The notes under the pieces are model-generated. The model made no database searches and was not told the DNA's origin. It was given only the letters and a program-made list of their open reading frames with translations. A stretch of DNA of 64,000 nucleotides from Stemphylium vesicarium (Eukaryota; Ascomycota; Dothideomycetes; Pleosporales; Pleosporaceae): contig QXCR01000002.1 of the NCBI GenBank assembly GCA_004380135.1, positions 248,001 through 312,000 of the forward strand, given 5' to 3'. Made by a program: the position numbers and the translations under genes. Positions 1 through 12,227 of this stretch are shown here, one piece after another (the stretch's first letter is position 1; each line of letters begins with the position of its first letter).

Positions 1-1394
1 ACCACAAATGGCTACCGCATATACACGACCGACCCGTTTAACAAGCAATCCGAGTCGCGCGAGGGAGACGTCTCCAGCCTTGAGATGCTCTTCTCGACTT
101 CACTAGTCGCCCTCACACTGTCGCCGCGGGTGCTGCGGATACAAAACACCAAGGTTCGTTGGCCCCGTCGCCAGGTCCCAGGCTCTCCAGGCAGACACTG
201 ACCATGTGAAGAGGCATTCAACCATATGCGAAATGACGTTTAGGACCGCTATTCTAGCCATGCGGATGAACAGGAAACGACTCGTGGTGGTGCTGGAAGC
301 AGAGCTCTATATCTACGACATAAGCAACATGCAGATGCTGAAGACGGAGAAGACGTCGCCGAACCCAAACGGTAGGCCAGCCAGCCAGACCAGACTTCTT
401 GCAGTCGCTAACTTGTGTAGCAATATGCGCCCTATCCGCGTCCTCAGAGAACAACTATCTCGTATACCCGCTTCCTACCAAAGCCGCACCCGCTACCTTC
501 CAACCGCCCTCGCATGCGCCGCCCAAGACGGACCACATTGCGCCCACGAGCGGAGAGGTGCTCATATACGATGCTACAAAGATGGAGGCAGTCAATGTTA
601 TAGAGGCGCACAACTCTCCGCTGTCCTGCATCGCTCTAAATAGTGATGGCACCCTGCTGGCTACTGCCTCAGAAAAGGGCACCATCATCCGAGTCTTTTC
701 CATACCAGATGCGCAGAAACTATACCAGTTCAGGAGAGGCTCGATACCAGCAAAGATATACAGCATGTCATTCAACTCGACATCCACCCTACTGAGTGTC
801 TCGTCGGCGACCGAGACGGTCCACATCTTTCGTTTGGGCGCACCCAACAGCAGGAGTAACAGCGTATCGTCCGGGCCTACACGACCAACGGGTTCTTCGC
901 ACAACCGGAACAGTAGCTTGGCGAGCGAAGACACATCCGACGAATTCGGCACGAGCACGGCAGATGTCTCGACTCCAGAGCGGAAAGCGATAAACCCCAC
1001 CTTCGGGAGCTTGATACGGCGCACATCGCAGACGGTCGGCAAGTCTTTCGCTGCAACTGTGGGTGGATACCTCCCTAGTGCAGTAGCAGAGATCTGGGAG
1101 CCCTCGCGTGACTTTGCCTGGGTCAAGATACCGCGCTCGCCCACCACTTCTTCTTCGGGCACAGTGAGGAACGTAGTCGCGCTCAATAACAACGGACCTC
1201 AGATCATGGTAGTCACTAGCGAAGGCAACTACTACGTTTTCAATGTCGATCTCGAAAAGGGAGGCGAGGGTACTCTGTATAAGCAATACTCGTAAGTCGC
1301 AAAATCGCTTAATGTTGCCTGACATGCTAACGCCGGCAGTCTTCTCGAACCGAATGAGCTTGCAGCAAGCAACTCCCAAGATCTGCCTGAATAG
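1..1394 (+). CDS. atg18: Atg18, autophagy PROPPIN (5' end cut off by window)
   Basis: WD40-type beta-propeller that binds phosphatidylinositol 3-phosphate and works in autophagosome formation and vacuole membrane dynamics. The window starts inside the gene. Exons are 1-153, 212-371, 421-1291 and 1340-1394, with introns of 58, 49 and 48 bp; the visible coding part is 1239 bp (412 residues plus stop). Family signs are the DPFN and LEMLFSTSLVAL blade near the edge, TICEMTF straight after intron 1, and the diagnostic phosphoinositide-binding FRRG motif at 729-740. A Ser-rich insert follows in the late blades (about 845-1000), as in filamentous fungal Atg18. The short last exon encodes an acidic tail. 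The acceptor at 420 was chosen because it restores the conserved ICALS sequence; a later AG at 446-447 would delete it. The Atg18 assignment is firm; Atg18 against a close paralogue is less certain. Confidence 0.93.
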
Positions 1395-1814
1395 GTTTCC
1401 CAAATCGCGCCTCCATGCTTCCCTCTCTGAATGAGTTCATGGCGTTCTTTTGCATTGCCTCTGGCGTTACTTGGTCCCACATTATTCCCCATGGATTGGC
1501 GCATTCTTGTCTTGAGTAGCACAATGTGTTAGCGCACACTGAGTCGCCCCATGGCTCAGCAATATAGCCTGCTTCTGCAAAACGCCTCGTGTTCAATCGT
1601 GATGTCATCAAGTTTTACAGTGGAAAGTTAATCGGACTGCGTAGCTTCATCGTGCATGAACAGATATCGTGAGGCGCGCCGATCAGATCTGGCAGTCCCG
1701 CAGCTGCATGATTAGCGCAGCCCCAGACCCCGCCCCAGCGTCATTGGTTACTATCTGATGGCTCCAAACTTCGCTGCCTGCGCGTGAACCACAGTACATA
1801 TGCTTCCACCCCCA

Positions 1815-1820
1815 TATAAA
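1815..1820 (+). promoter_or_regulatory. TATA-like box upstream of the PI31 gene
   Basis: TATAAA lies about 115 bp before the chosen start codon at 1929 and is followed by a pyrimidine-rich stretch. It is a plausible core promoter element, seen only as sequence. Confidence 0.4.
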
Positions 1821-1928
1821 TTCATTTTCTTTCGCACACATTGCTCGTACGCGCTACAACTAAAAACCAAGTACCACGGCAGCTCCAACACACCCATCAA
1901 CACCACACAACCTCCCGAAGGCGCGAAC

Positions 1929-3160
1929 ATGGTGAACCAAAATACTACGGGCAACCCGTTGAGCGCGGGTTCGCTCGCGCTCTTCATGGCTACATCACTC
2001 CCAAAAGGCGAGGCATCACAGCTCAGGAATGGCACCGAGGCAGTCGCATTAGCCGTTCACGCTGGTATGCTCGCAGTCGGCTTCCGGCTTATTGGCCTGG
2101 GCGAAGACGAGCGCATAGGTAAGCACTCATCTCTTTCCCTTGGTCGTCGCCCACCATGACACGGATATTCATAGAAGCCCATGCAGACGCCGAAACCCCG
2201 CAAGAACTACCCGCACAATGGAACGCATCCTCATCCCACGCATTCCGATATGCCCACGCACAATCAGCCATGGAGTATCTGGTCAAGGTCAACAGGCTGG
2301 GAGGCAAAGCCGTCGTCTACGCCCTGGCGCTGGGTGACGATAAGACTACGCACTTCGAAGTCAACACAACCGACTACATCTCCGAATCGCAACTACCACT
2401 CAGCGTCCCCGAAGGCACATCAACAGAAGATACCGCCCAGAAGGTGCAGGAGCTCTTCATATCAGCGGGCAGGTTGAATGACCTTGGGTCGCTGTTGAAA
2501 ATTTCTGTCATCCAGAAGCTTGCACCCAGTCTACACAAGCCTGGATATGAGGACAACAGCGGAAACAGCAACACAGACCGTGAGCGCACGCCAACAGCAG
2601 AGCAGCAAGATCCCCAAAGAGGTGAGCCTGCCAACCCGCGGCAGCCACCCGCCGAGCCAGACCCCGCGCGACCCCACCCGTTCAACGATCCCCTCGCCGC
2701 ACCACCACAGTCAGGCCGACACCTACCTGAGCCCATCCCTGGCTTCGACGACGAGTTGGACCTGAATCGCCGACCGGGCCGTCTCCAAGACGATCGCTAT
2801 CCCGTCAACATTGGTCAAGATGACTTATACCCACAGGGCCTCGGGCCCAACGACCCTCTGCGACCACATCTTGCGGGTGGCTTGCCACGACCGGGCGGCT
2901 TCGGTGGCGGCGGTATGCATCCCACATTCGACGACCCGTTGTTCCGTGGACAAGGCAGACAGGGCGGATACGATCCTATGGCTCCCCCAGGCGCACGATA
3001 CGATACATTTGGGCCCGGTGATCCGAGGGCTGAGGATACAGGAAGGGGTCCAAGATTCCCTGGCGGAGGGGGAGGCTTCGGTGGCCCTGGAGGGTTCGGC
3101 GGAGCAGGCGGCCGACCACCAAATCCCTTCGGCGGGTTTGGAGATGGAGACTTCATCTAA
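1929..3160 (+). CDS. PI31-type proteasome regulator
   Basis: Two exons, 1929-2118 and 2175-3160, give 391 residues. The N-terminal half (about residues 1-190) resembles the PI31 N-terminal (FP-like) domain, with a conserved start rich in small residues, a GLGEDERI stretch at the splice junction and a later SLLKISVIQKL segment. The C-terminal half is the long Pro/Gly/Asp-rich tail typical of PI31 proteins, with repeated GGFGG-type runs at the very end. PI31 family members bind the 20S proteasome and act as adaptors or inhibitors. The start at 1929 is chosen because it begins the conserved domain; an upstream in-frame ATG exists at 1800 but lies beside the TATA-like sequence. The gene is tandem with atg18. 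The family call is good; the exact effect on proteasome activity cannot be read from sequence. Confidence 0.82.
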
Positions 3161-4403
3161 TCCAGTTGACGTCAGCAGGTGCGGGAAGGACATAATGGGA
3201 ATTAAAGGCAGAATGTGTAACGGAAGCTTTCATGAATGACGAATGATACGATGACGACCCCATGGGGTAGGATGATGATGCGCATGCGGCACGGATAGAG
3301 TGCTGCAACGCCTTAAGCTTGCAGTCGGTGCTGGCCAGGTGCGATAGGTAGTCGACTCTGACATAATGATAGCCATGTACCATACTCACAAGTCTTTCAT
3401 CGGTGTCACTCGCATACTTCTCCAATACTGCTAATAGTAAATCAGGCAGCAGCCCAGTTGTCTAAGACACCTGCGCAGCGCACACAGACACTGGTGGTTG
3501 ACACCCCCAATAGTCTAGACAATAGGACTAATCCTCACCCACCAACTTCTCTCACTGCTCGTCATCTATCGTCGCTCCAGTGCACATAAATAGAGGGCCT
3601 ACAACCAAGCAGAACCTAGCCAGGGTGTGCACAGTGCGATGTAGTGCCACAGTCGTCCTTCACTGGATGTATTCTGTTAGAAAAAGACATCTTCACGATG
3701 ACGTCCTGTTCTGTTATGTTCTCAGCACAGCCAGCGAGACCGACTGGTGTGTTTCAGCGATCGAGACTTGCATGAAGCGGGCTGTGTGCATCCCGGTCGG
3801 CTTCTGGTCGGTGAGGTTGTTCGGAGGGGCTTAGACTCTGGGGTACGGTATCTTTAGAACGCCGTGTACTACAAGTCAATCTACAGCGCTTGTCACGGGC
3901 CGAGGAGAACGAGAAGACAAAGGGAGAGGCAGAGGGAGAGGGAAAGACCTTGAGAATCAGCCTCGCGCAGTCGCGCTAAGCAGGACGTCTCAACCTCTTC
4001 GCTCGCTTCTCTTTGCTACTCCTGGCCAGAGGCCGAGGGGACTATGCGAGTACCGCTGGAAAGGTTCTACACCTACTCCCGGGCCAGTGATTCCGACAAT
4101 CGCATGCATGACAATGCAACACTGGCAGTAAGAGCTCTGCGACGGGCTTCTTCCCCGTCACAAGAAGCGCGACAGAAAAACCGGATGGCGAGCTTTGCAC
4201 AATCCTGTTGAAAAATTAGGGCGAGTATCGTCGTCCCAGGTACAAGGTCCAGATGTGTACGACGACACGGAGACGGCGACGAAGCCGTCGCTTCATGCCA
4301 TTCCACTATTCCTCACCCCCAAAAAGTCATGCGCGTGGCGTGTCTTGACAGCGTCGCGAAGCTGGCGACTTCGCCGACTGACTCGCCTGCTCAGCGGTTC
4401 CTT

Positions 4404-4425
4404 GATGATGATGATGATGATGATG
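4404..4425. repeat. GAT trinucleotide microsatellite
   Basis: Seven consecutive GAT units plus one base, inside the gene-free interval. It is a likely length-polymorphic site. Confidence 0.9.
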
Positions 4426-5795
4426 CTGGACGACATGAATTTACCGTACTCCTGGGTCGACACGGCTCGCATGTTCTTCGGTACCAAAGGGATGCCCTTA
4501 GTGTGGTGACCAAGGAAAACCGCAATACTGCCGGTGGCTTCCCAGAATGCAGGCGATGGCTGAAAATGAGTAAGAGTGCTCGGCTCGCAGTAGCTACCTC
4601 TAAGCCTCTAGTATCTCGTGATAGATGGGTTGGATGGGCGCACTCCATATTACACTGGGATCGTGGTGTTGGCGGCGGCAGGCGACGTGACATGCACGTG
4701 GGGGCCGAAATCGCGCTTGCATAGCGCTTCTAGGCGCGAACAGAACATGTGCTACCGTCTTCCAAATTGCTTCGCTGCAGGATCGTGGCAGAGCTCGCTC
4801 ATCGCTACGGAGAGAAATTGAGTATTCTTTGCTTTCCGCCTCAGGGTAGCCTCATCCGCGAGGCACGGAAGCTTACCCCGACGTCTTCTCCTCTCCCTGG
4901 ATGATATTCAAAATGCGCTCCATGGCGTAAGTATCATGTCAGTACCAGTCTCTTGTCCCTGCTCGATTCAATTAGAAGCTTGGCAGACCCAAGAATGTGA
5001 TTTACCTGCTCGCCCGAGCTCATGCGCTGGTAGGCTGGACGGCGGTACCGAGGGAGCAAGTCGACGACGGAATGTACCCTTTGTACATTGGCTGTACCCC
5101 ACCTCAACCGGTCAGGGTCAATCATGCTGCTGTCCTGGACGGAAGCATACAGCCTTGCCTACGTATCGGTGCACATTTCGGATGCCGGCATACGTCTCGC
5201 ATGGCTTTCCTTGCCGTGTGCCGCTGTGTTGCACATCAGGATCCTCGTAAGTGCAAACGGCTGGGGAGCTATCTTGCCGCCATTTGGCACCAACAATAAC
5301 AATCCAATCGACCTATCACTTACCCTAACAAGCAAATGCCCACTCAAATTTACCGCTTCATTTATGCAATTATCCATCTTTTCGTCGTGACTTGCAAGTG
5401 AATTTAGGGGCCAAAGGTAGGGCGACCGCTTATTCCATTGGCCTGGACAGACGATCGACGGGCGCCGGGCGCTTAGTGAATGGCCACGAGATGGCACAGC
5501 ACTCCACACGCAGTGACGTTGGCCGTATGCAAGATGAAGTGTTTAGAATTTTTGTGATCACTCATGAGGTGGGGCTGTCGCGATGGCGATCGTTGTTCCA
5601 GATTTGCTATCGCCTTTGTTGGACTTGAGTCCGTAAAAAGTCCTCTGGTGAATTTGTTAGACTAGCTACGCGCAAGTGATTCAGTGGGTGCGCTTTGCGT
5701 AGCCCGGTAACGACATGGTGCAGATGCATTGTCGTCGGGCTCATGAATGTACGCTCGTCGGCATTAGTGGTGGAGGGTACGAATGTGACGCTCAT

Positions 5796-5832
5796 TGGTG
5801 TAGAAACAGGTGGTGTAGAAACAGGTGGTGTA
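5796..5832. repeat. 15-bp tandem repeat
   Basis: The unit TGGTGTAGAAACAGG occurs twice exactly, followed by a third partial copy of about 7 bases. No coding context is evident. Confidence 0.9.
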
Positions 5833-8800
5833 TGCCGCGCGGACGCTACCAGCAGAGCGGATGGGTTGTCATTGAAGATGCAGTATGCGATGCCGGCATT
5901 GAGTCTGGGCATAGATATCCTGCTGGTATTTGTGTTTTTGTCAGTCGTACGATAACGGGATAGGAAGCCAGGGTAATGCTTCCCCGCAAGCGAGATGAAG
6001 AGGATCTAGCTCTATCCCCCGCGGAGTGCAAAGACACCTTTCGCTTGCGCTTTGTTTGCGTTCATCGTGTCCCTTGCTAATGATCGTGCGGCGCAGTCGC
6101 ACGTCCTTACAGCACTAAGATCTCGGAGGAACGCCCGTTTGTAGAAGGCAAACGGTTACGGGAGGTCGCAGCTACCGTCCCGATCTGACTGTGCCACACC
6201 GTTGCGGCCTTGGAAAGGGAGCCAGGGTAATCGTGGCTTACACCAACAGCTCTACCATTTGTCTTTCCATCTAATGCTTCAGATGGCCGACGCAAATCCA
6301 TACCGCTGTCTACATCCAACAGTGAGGCTAAATAAGTACCGAAGCAAGGGTGCCGCAGTAGCAAGTGCCAAGAACCCTAGCTGTTTGGAGATGGGCCCCG
6401 AACCTGGCAAGACTGGTTGTGACGGGCGACAGAGGATGCCGCCAGCACAATTTGTGTAAACGACTAAACGTGATAGCTCGGCGCTCGTCACGAAACCATC
6501 GTACTCCGATGGGCGGCTCGGATAGGGCCGAGTGCACTCGCACGCTTTTCACTGCACAAGGCTAAGCTACGATCAAGTTCTATATCGAAATGGCCCCCAA
6601 ACTCGCAGATGCGTGGCATTTGGGGCTGTTCTGTCCCAAGATTTTTCCGTGTAACAGCCTCGCATCAAAAAGCTATCTTGGTCAATTGATAATATGCAAG
6701 GCTAACCACGTATAGTATGTAGTTCGCGGCCTTCCTGTTCGATTACAGATGGTGTTCTGCCAAGAACCCGCAGGCGCAGTAGTGTGGTAAGCGTTCCCAG
6801 CTCCCGGATATTTGGGTGGGTTTCTGCATGATGATAGTGTCCGCGATACCGTATACAGCTCGGCTCATGCCTATATCCGGTAGCTAGTCCGCCAACAATG
6901 CCGAATGATTGGTCGGGGAAGAGCAAAGCCGTGCCCGGAAATAGAGGATTATTCTAGGGAATTTGAGCGGTTGGCATGTTGGAGTTGACGTGGTGGGCAT
7001 GCGGAAAACCCTGACAGACACCTAGCGAAATCGGAAATATATTCCAAAATTCTCCGTTTTGTTCCTGAGGAAATGGCTGAGCCCTGCATTGCCTTAACAC
7101 TCCTCCTTGAATTCTTGCCATGTGCCCAGTCTTTTGTCTCTGGATGTGAATACATCCTGGTGCCGAAAGGTGTGGTCTGTCGCATCTTTCACGTCGAGAT
7201 CGTCCGTCGGGGAAGAGGGAATCTACTCTGCAGCCTCACTAGTCTCACCGGGCTCCACACGCTGCCCCACTGAATGTGTAGTCTCGGCATTGAGAACCTA
7301 AGCTGTCAAGTGGGTGGGACGGCCGCTGTAACTTCGCGCAGCTTCGACCCTGCTGTTTGGGCAGCGGATTGACCCGATACGACGATGTGCTAGCACGATA
7401 TGATGCATTCCGGTCAAAGCCATCAACGTCTGGATCAGAGTAAGGACCGAAGACACTGTAGTTGCTGGCGGTAGAGTGCTGACAATGTGACGTTGGTTTT
7501 AGCTGCGTTGTACACGACTCTAGCGAGTTGGCGTCTATCGCGGAGGCACACGCGCGGCGTTGCGCTTCGCTAGCAAGGATTCAGCGGCTCGCGCGGGCAG
7601 CGGAAGCATCGCGGCTGCTCCAGACTCTTTAACGCCTTAGCCACTGGTTTGGGTTCCCGGAGGCGCCGTTTAGCGCTTTGCACCTCGCGATTCGCACAAC
7701 ACAGCGCCAGAAAGATAACTTGCAGTGCGATGGCGTGCTGGTGCGTCAGATGAGTTGCCAGCGCCCTGTGTGCGGTGTCCCAGGAACCGGAACACCAAGT
7801 TGCAGTAGCAGAACTGTCATACTACCAGAGTCCTCTCGTGTTGAGAGTATGTAGGGCCACTGGAACGACACACGTGAAGATCAATGTGGGCTGACGTAGA
7901 GGCGTTGTTCGAGCCTGCTTCCAGTCCATGTACACGAGGGGAGTCTATGGTGCCCCCGCTGCTCGCCGCCTCGTCAAAGACGCAAAGTCATCTGCCAAGA
8001 GGAGGCTTCCAGAAGTACCTGCATCTTCGTCATAGAGTGACAGAACCAATACACTCTGCTTTTTGTATGCTGCATACTGCGCAGCCCCCACAGCGGACAG
8101 CTGCGGGAGGGAAGGATCGCGGATGTCAGACCCAATGCGCCTCCGCTGTTTGAGAGAATGACCCCCAACTGAATGCCTGAGACTTCCCGGCTTGGAAGCG
8201 GGTACCTGGATAGGTCACAGGAAAGACGGCCACGCGATGTTTGGCCATGGAACGAATGTCCACGAGGGCGTTGAGAGCTCCCGCATACATCATAGCCCCC
8301 AGTTTTGTTATCCACACAGAATCAGGTTAATGAGGACACGCATGTCGTCGCTTCGGTTCGCACAACGTTTGCAAATGCTGCACCCCTCTTCCCGAGACTA
8401 TGGAGCGGCCGGCCGCCTCGTAGATTGCTGACCGCGTATATTGCACGTGGGATTCGCGCTCAGCTCACCGCAAGAACAGCATCGACCCACGATACAGTTG
8501 GCTGTATATTGCTAAGTTTGAAGGACATGTCCACGGAACTGTGCGGAGCGGGCATAGCGCCACGTTGTGTCGCAATGGCCGGCGCTCGACGGTCTCGCAA
8601 CAGGCCGACGTGCGTCACTGACGACCTGATGACCCGTCCCAGGCAGCGGACGAAATCAGGCCTGAACCCGTTCAGTGTTCTCGTACTATACTTTTGTACC
8701 CAATAAGGTCGTGGAGTGACGCTCGTACGGACAGGCCATGGGTGCTGTGCGCTTCAATAACTCGCAGGCTCTAGAGGCAATGTGGACGTGATTGCGAAGA

Positions 8801-10366
8801 TGTGCCGACGTTACAGTAGCCCGTCCAGCGACCCGACTGCTATGCAATGCAGCAAAATGTCTCAGTCGAAATGACCTTGGCTACCAACAAGTGGCCGGTC
8901 CAGTGCAAGTGTCCTCGCGCGTCAACTCCGCGGCAGGGAAAATGGCTTTCAATGCCGAGCGACGATAGCTAGCCTGAATTTTACCGCTCGTCGAATACGA
9001 GACGTACCGACACTCGCATATGACAGAAGTCACATGAGTGGCGCGTGTTGATCTCGCAATGCGTCCCTTTCAATTCAGATCCCTTTCTTCCAGTGCCGTC
9101 TTTCCAAATCCGATGCGTTCACCAAGACGCTGATCGTGCCGCCTGTGACACAGCGGAAGAGAGAGGCTGCCGGGGCCAAATAGCGCGCAGCTGCATGTGT
9201 GATTCGACCCAGAACCCCGGGTTAGGCAGCAAACCGCTGTTATTGCGATGGGTTCTTTGCAAAGTGAAGGATAAGCGAAGAGACGCGTTGAAACGAGGAA
9301 AGCCGAAACGGGGAGGTCGGTGGGATCAAGGTGGAAGGAGCTTTGTTGCCGTGACGTAATGGGACTAGCGGGTTGGATGGCTGCAACCTTTGAACAAGCC
9401 GACGTGGCTCAAGCCAGATAAGACGAGCCCAGACGGCCATACATTAAGCGCCCGCCACGACGCTATATCGCTAGTCTTTGGAAGAGGCGGGTAAGTTGCA
9501 GCCAGAACCTCCGGGGTTGATGTGCAGTGTGGGCCGGCAGCGATGCGAGACGTGGTCAAACACTCCAGCACCGTGCGAGCAACAGCCGCCCGCTGTCACT
9601 TCTGTGAAAGACAGCCCCAGACAAGATCCCAGACCAAAAAGACTGGTAATATAACTAAAGAAGACCATCCTGCGTCTAATTTTCTACAGCCGTGGTCCGT
9701 CCGCGGCCTTCGTCACCGTGCCACCGCCCCAGCGTATCGTGGGCCAGTTAGATGCGGCCTGCGCGCATTTCGCTCAGCGAGGGCGCTTAACATGCACCAT
9801 GCTTGCAGCATTTCACAAACAGACCCATCCCTGTACTTTTTAGTCTGCTTGACATGGGCCGCGGTTCGTGGCTTGCGGTAGTAATCCCCGTATCATCCCC
9901 GCCTGAGGTGGGTTGTACAGAAAGACGTTGTGGGCAGTGCCGGCTTATTGCAGCCAGTAACCAGGGAGCGATCTTGTCCTTCAAGCTACCCTGAATGTTA
10001 GGGCATCATCCTAGGCGAGACCCTCTTGATCTGAGTTTTCACATTGTGAAGGAGCTATAGTGTATGTAGTTGTAATGCGCGTGATCATATTTGCTTGGGA
10101 AACGAGAGGGGGCCCATATGCAGTGAAGCTAGGCGTCCTCATTGCGTGATTGCAACTCATCTATCGCTACTCATCTTCTTTCGAGCACGTTAAAAACTCC
10201 GGAATGCAAATGTCCACCCACGCCAAATAAACAATATCAACAAAACTTCCAAACTTGAAGAAAGCTGCAGTACCATGTCGTGCAGGCGTCCAAGGATCTT
10301 ATTTACTGCCATGTGCTTTTGTGCCTTCGAAGGGGAGGCTTCCACTGTGTGAGGATGTATCATGGT

Positions 10367-11534
10367 TTACAAGCGGGAGCAGTCGGGCCCTCTCCGCGAG
10401 ATATGTTGACGACGAGAACATCCATCTGTTTCATGCCTTTGTGGCTGTTAGCAAGATGAAAGATGAAGCAGGAGTGGTCGCTCCTTACCTGTGCAGTGTA
10501 TCCTTGCGACCGAATGCAGCATTGCACCTTGAACATCGCCATTCCTTAACCTTCTTGTGTACACATGAGTCGTGTCTCGCTAGATCCGTCTTACGTGCAA
10601 ACGATTTTCTGCAGTTTGTGACAGGGCAGACGTTCGCTTTTGTGCGGACAGCTTGATGTATGAGCATATGCTGTTTCAGGTTGTATTTTCGAGCGAAGCC
10701 CTTGTCAGGACATAAATCGCAGCGGTATGGAGCCGTGGCAGGATCTGTATGCCTACGGTTGCGAGTCTCTCTGTGTTGTACGGCAGTGACAGGGTGTATT
10801 TGGCCAGAATTTCTGCGGTGTGTGCTGCGGATGCTTCCCTGTGATGGTGCTCTCTCATAGCCTCTATGATTGTAGTCGTATAGGGCGGGTTCGTATCTTG
10901 GCATGGTTGATGGCGTGTATGCATGCTCGTAAGAATACATAGCCGCGCTGAGGCGCTCCGGGGCAACTGTGAGTGGCGCCTGCCTAGAGTTTGGAAGCTG
11001 GTTCATATCCACTGGCGCATCGGCACCGAAATGGGCTGGTGTGCTCCACGCTGGGGTATCAGCCTTCACTCCATTGGGATATGCGTGCTCTGAGCCATCG
11101 TGGGAAAAGACCGACATTTCGCGTGTATATGGCGATACAGTTGAACGTGGTGAACTTCCTGTGTGGTTCCAGGGTAACGGCGAGCGAGAGACTGGGTGAT
11201 CAAAAGCTCCCGACAGATAAGGGTTGGCAAGATCTCCCGGCGAAGAACCGTTGTGGAATTGACCGCCCCAACTTTCTGATGGTTGGGGTGATGGAGGCAA
11301 GCCGTTTGGAAATGCAGGTTGAACTTCATACAGGCCGAGACCTTGCGGATACTTGGACCGCGGCTCCTGTTGTACTGGTGAAGGGTAGGGTGACTCGAGT
11401 AGTGAGCCAGGCCGCGAAGTATGCTGTTGGTAGGGCGAGTTGAAGGGTGGCGTAGGCTGGTCCGGGTACAACATGATGAAAGGATGAGAAAGGGTTAAAG
11501 GCAAACTACGTATAAAGTCTTTGATGTTGATCAA
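10367..11534 (-). CDS. C2H2-type zinc-finger transcription factor
   Basis: Two exons on the minus strand, 11534-10489 and 10436-10367, separated by a 52-bp intron (10437-10488), give 371 residues. The first 260 residues are Pro/Ser/Tyr-rich and look disordered. The C-terminus carries three zinc fingers at about residues 270-293, 301-326 and 332-354. The third finger is split by the intron: CSRC lies in exon 1, and exon 2 supplies the His and the final Cys (HETDGC), making a C2HC finger. The acceptor used is AAAG 12 nt past the CTAAC branch site; the closer CAG is only 3 nt past it, and the next CAG downstream breaks the finger. A second ATG at 11474 is an alternative start. This is probably a nuclear DNA-binding regulator; its targets are unknown. 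It is convergent with the PI31 gene across the large gap. Confidence 0.85.
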
Positions 11535-12227
11535 GTTGGCGAGAAATGAAGACAGGCAAAGAAGAAGATGATTTGGTGGAAGCTAACGAAGCAGGCAAAT
11601 GCAGGGCGTTCCGAGGCGAGTTATAACTGTGCGATACAATGGATGAGCGGCCTTGCCAGATCTGCGATTAGACGTAGATTTGTATGCTCCGCCAGTGCAT
11701 TCTCGAAGCCTGCGTTCAAACAGTGGGCTTTTGACTGTTAGGCAGACTCCGAAATTATGCTAGGCAGGGCCAGCATGAAGAAAGCTCGAGCCGCCTACGC
11801 GGCAGCGCCTGTTAGTACATGGGGCTATGAAGGAGTGTGCAGGGGGGCGATGGATGGTGGCTTGACCGGGGGTAGCTCAAGTGAACCAAACAGTCGGGTA
11901 GCTAGGCCTTAGCGGGCCGAACACGAAATCCCTGCCCCGACCGGAGCTTGAGGCGCAAGAGGAGAGGGCGGTTGTATCCTTGCCCATGTGCCTCCCCATG
12001 AAACCGCCCTGGCTGGCGGAGGCTTCCTGGCTGCATCTGCCGTTGATCGTTTGTTCACATATGCCCCAAGACTGCGAGGGTGAGACATGAGTACCTCATT
12101 CCCATGCGCGCGTGCTCGAATGTAGGGTTTTCATATAGCTACATGGGGTCTTCCTCGTTCCTTCTCGTATGTGTTGCTCGTCCTTAGCAGAATGTATCTA
12201 CATGTTCGCGGCTGGAAGCGCCGGCCA
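11535..12227. other. Intergenic, upstream of the zinc-finger gene
   Basis: About 0.7 kb between the start of the zinc-finger gene and the 3' end of the channel gene. It presumably contains the zinc-finger gene's promoter and leader. I see no gene or clear element in it. Confidence 0.5.

Larger units (their letters stand above)
3161..10366. other. 7.2 kb region without a supportable gene
   Basis: The interval lies between the 3' ends of two convergent genes. Open frames are short (about 60-133 codons), occur on both strands and show no domain, no conserved motif and no sensible splice partners. I saw no tRNA, no terminal repeats and no reverse transcriptase or transposase motif. Base composition by eye is not AT-rich, so it does not look like a heavily RIP-mutated transposon. 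It contains a GAT microsatellite and a 15-bp tandem repeat, listed separately. It may hold non-coding RNA or decayed sequence. Confidence 0.55.

Noticed and set aside
8305..8706. 133-codon frame in the 7.2 kb gap
   Set aside because: Length is within chance for this composition; no motif and no conserved neighbours on either strand.
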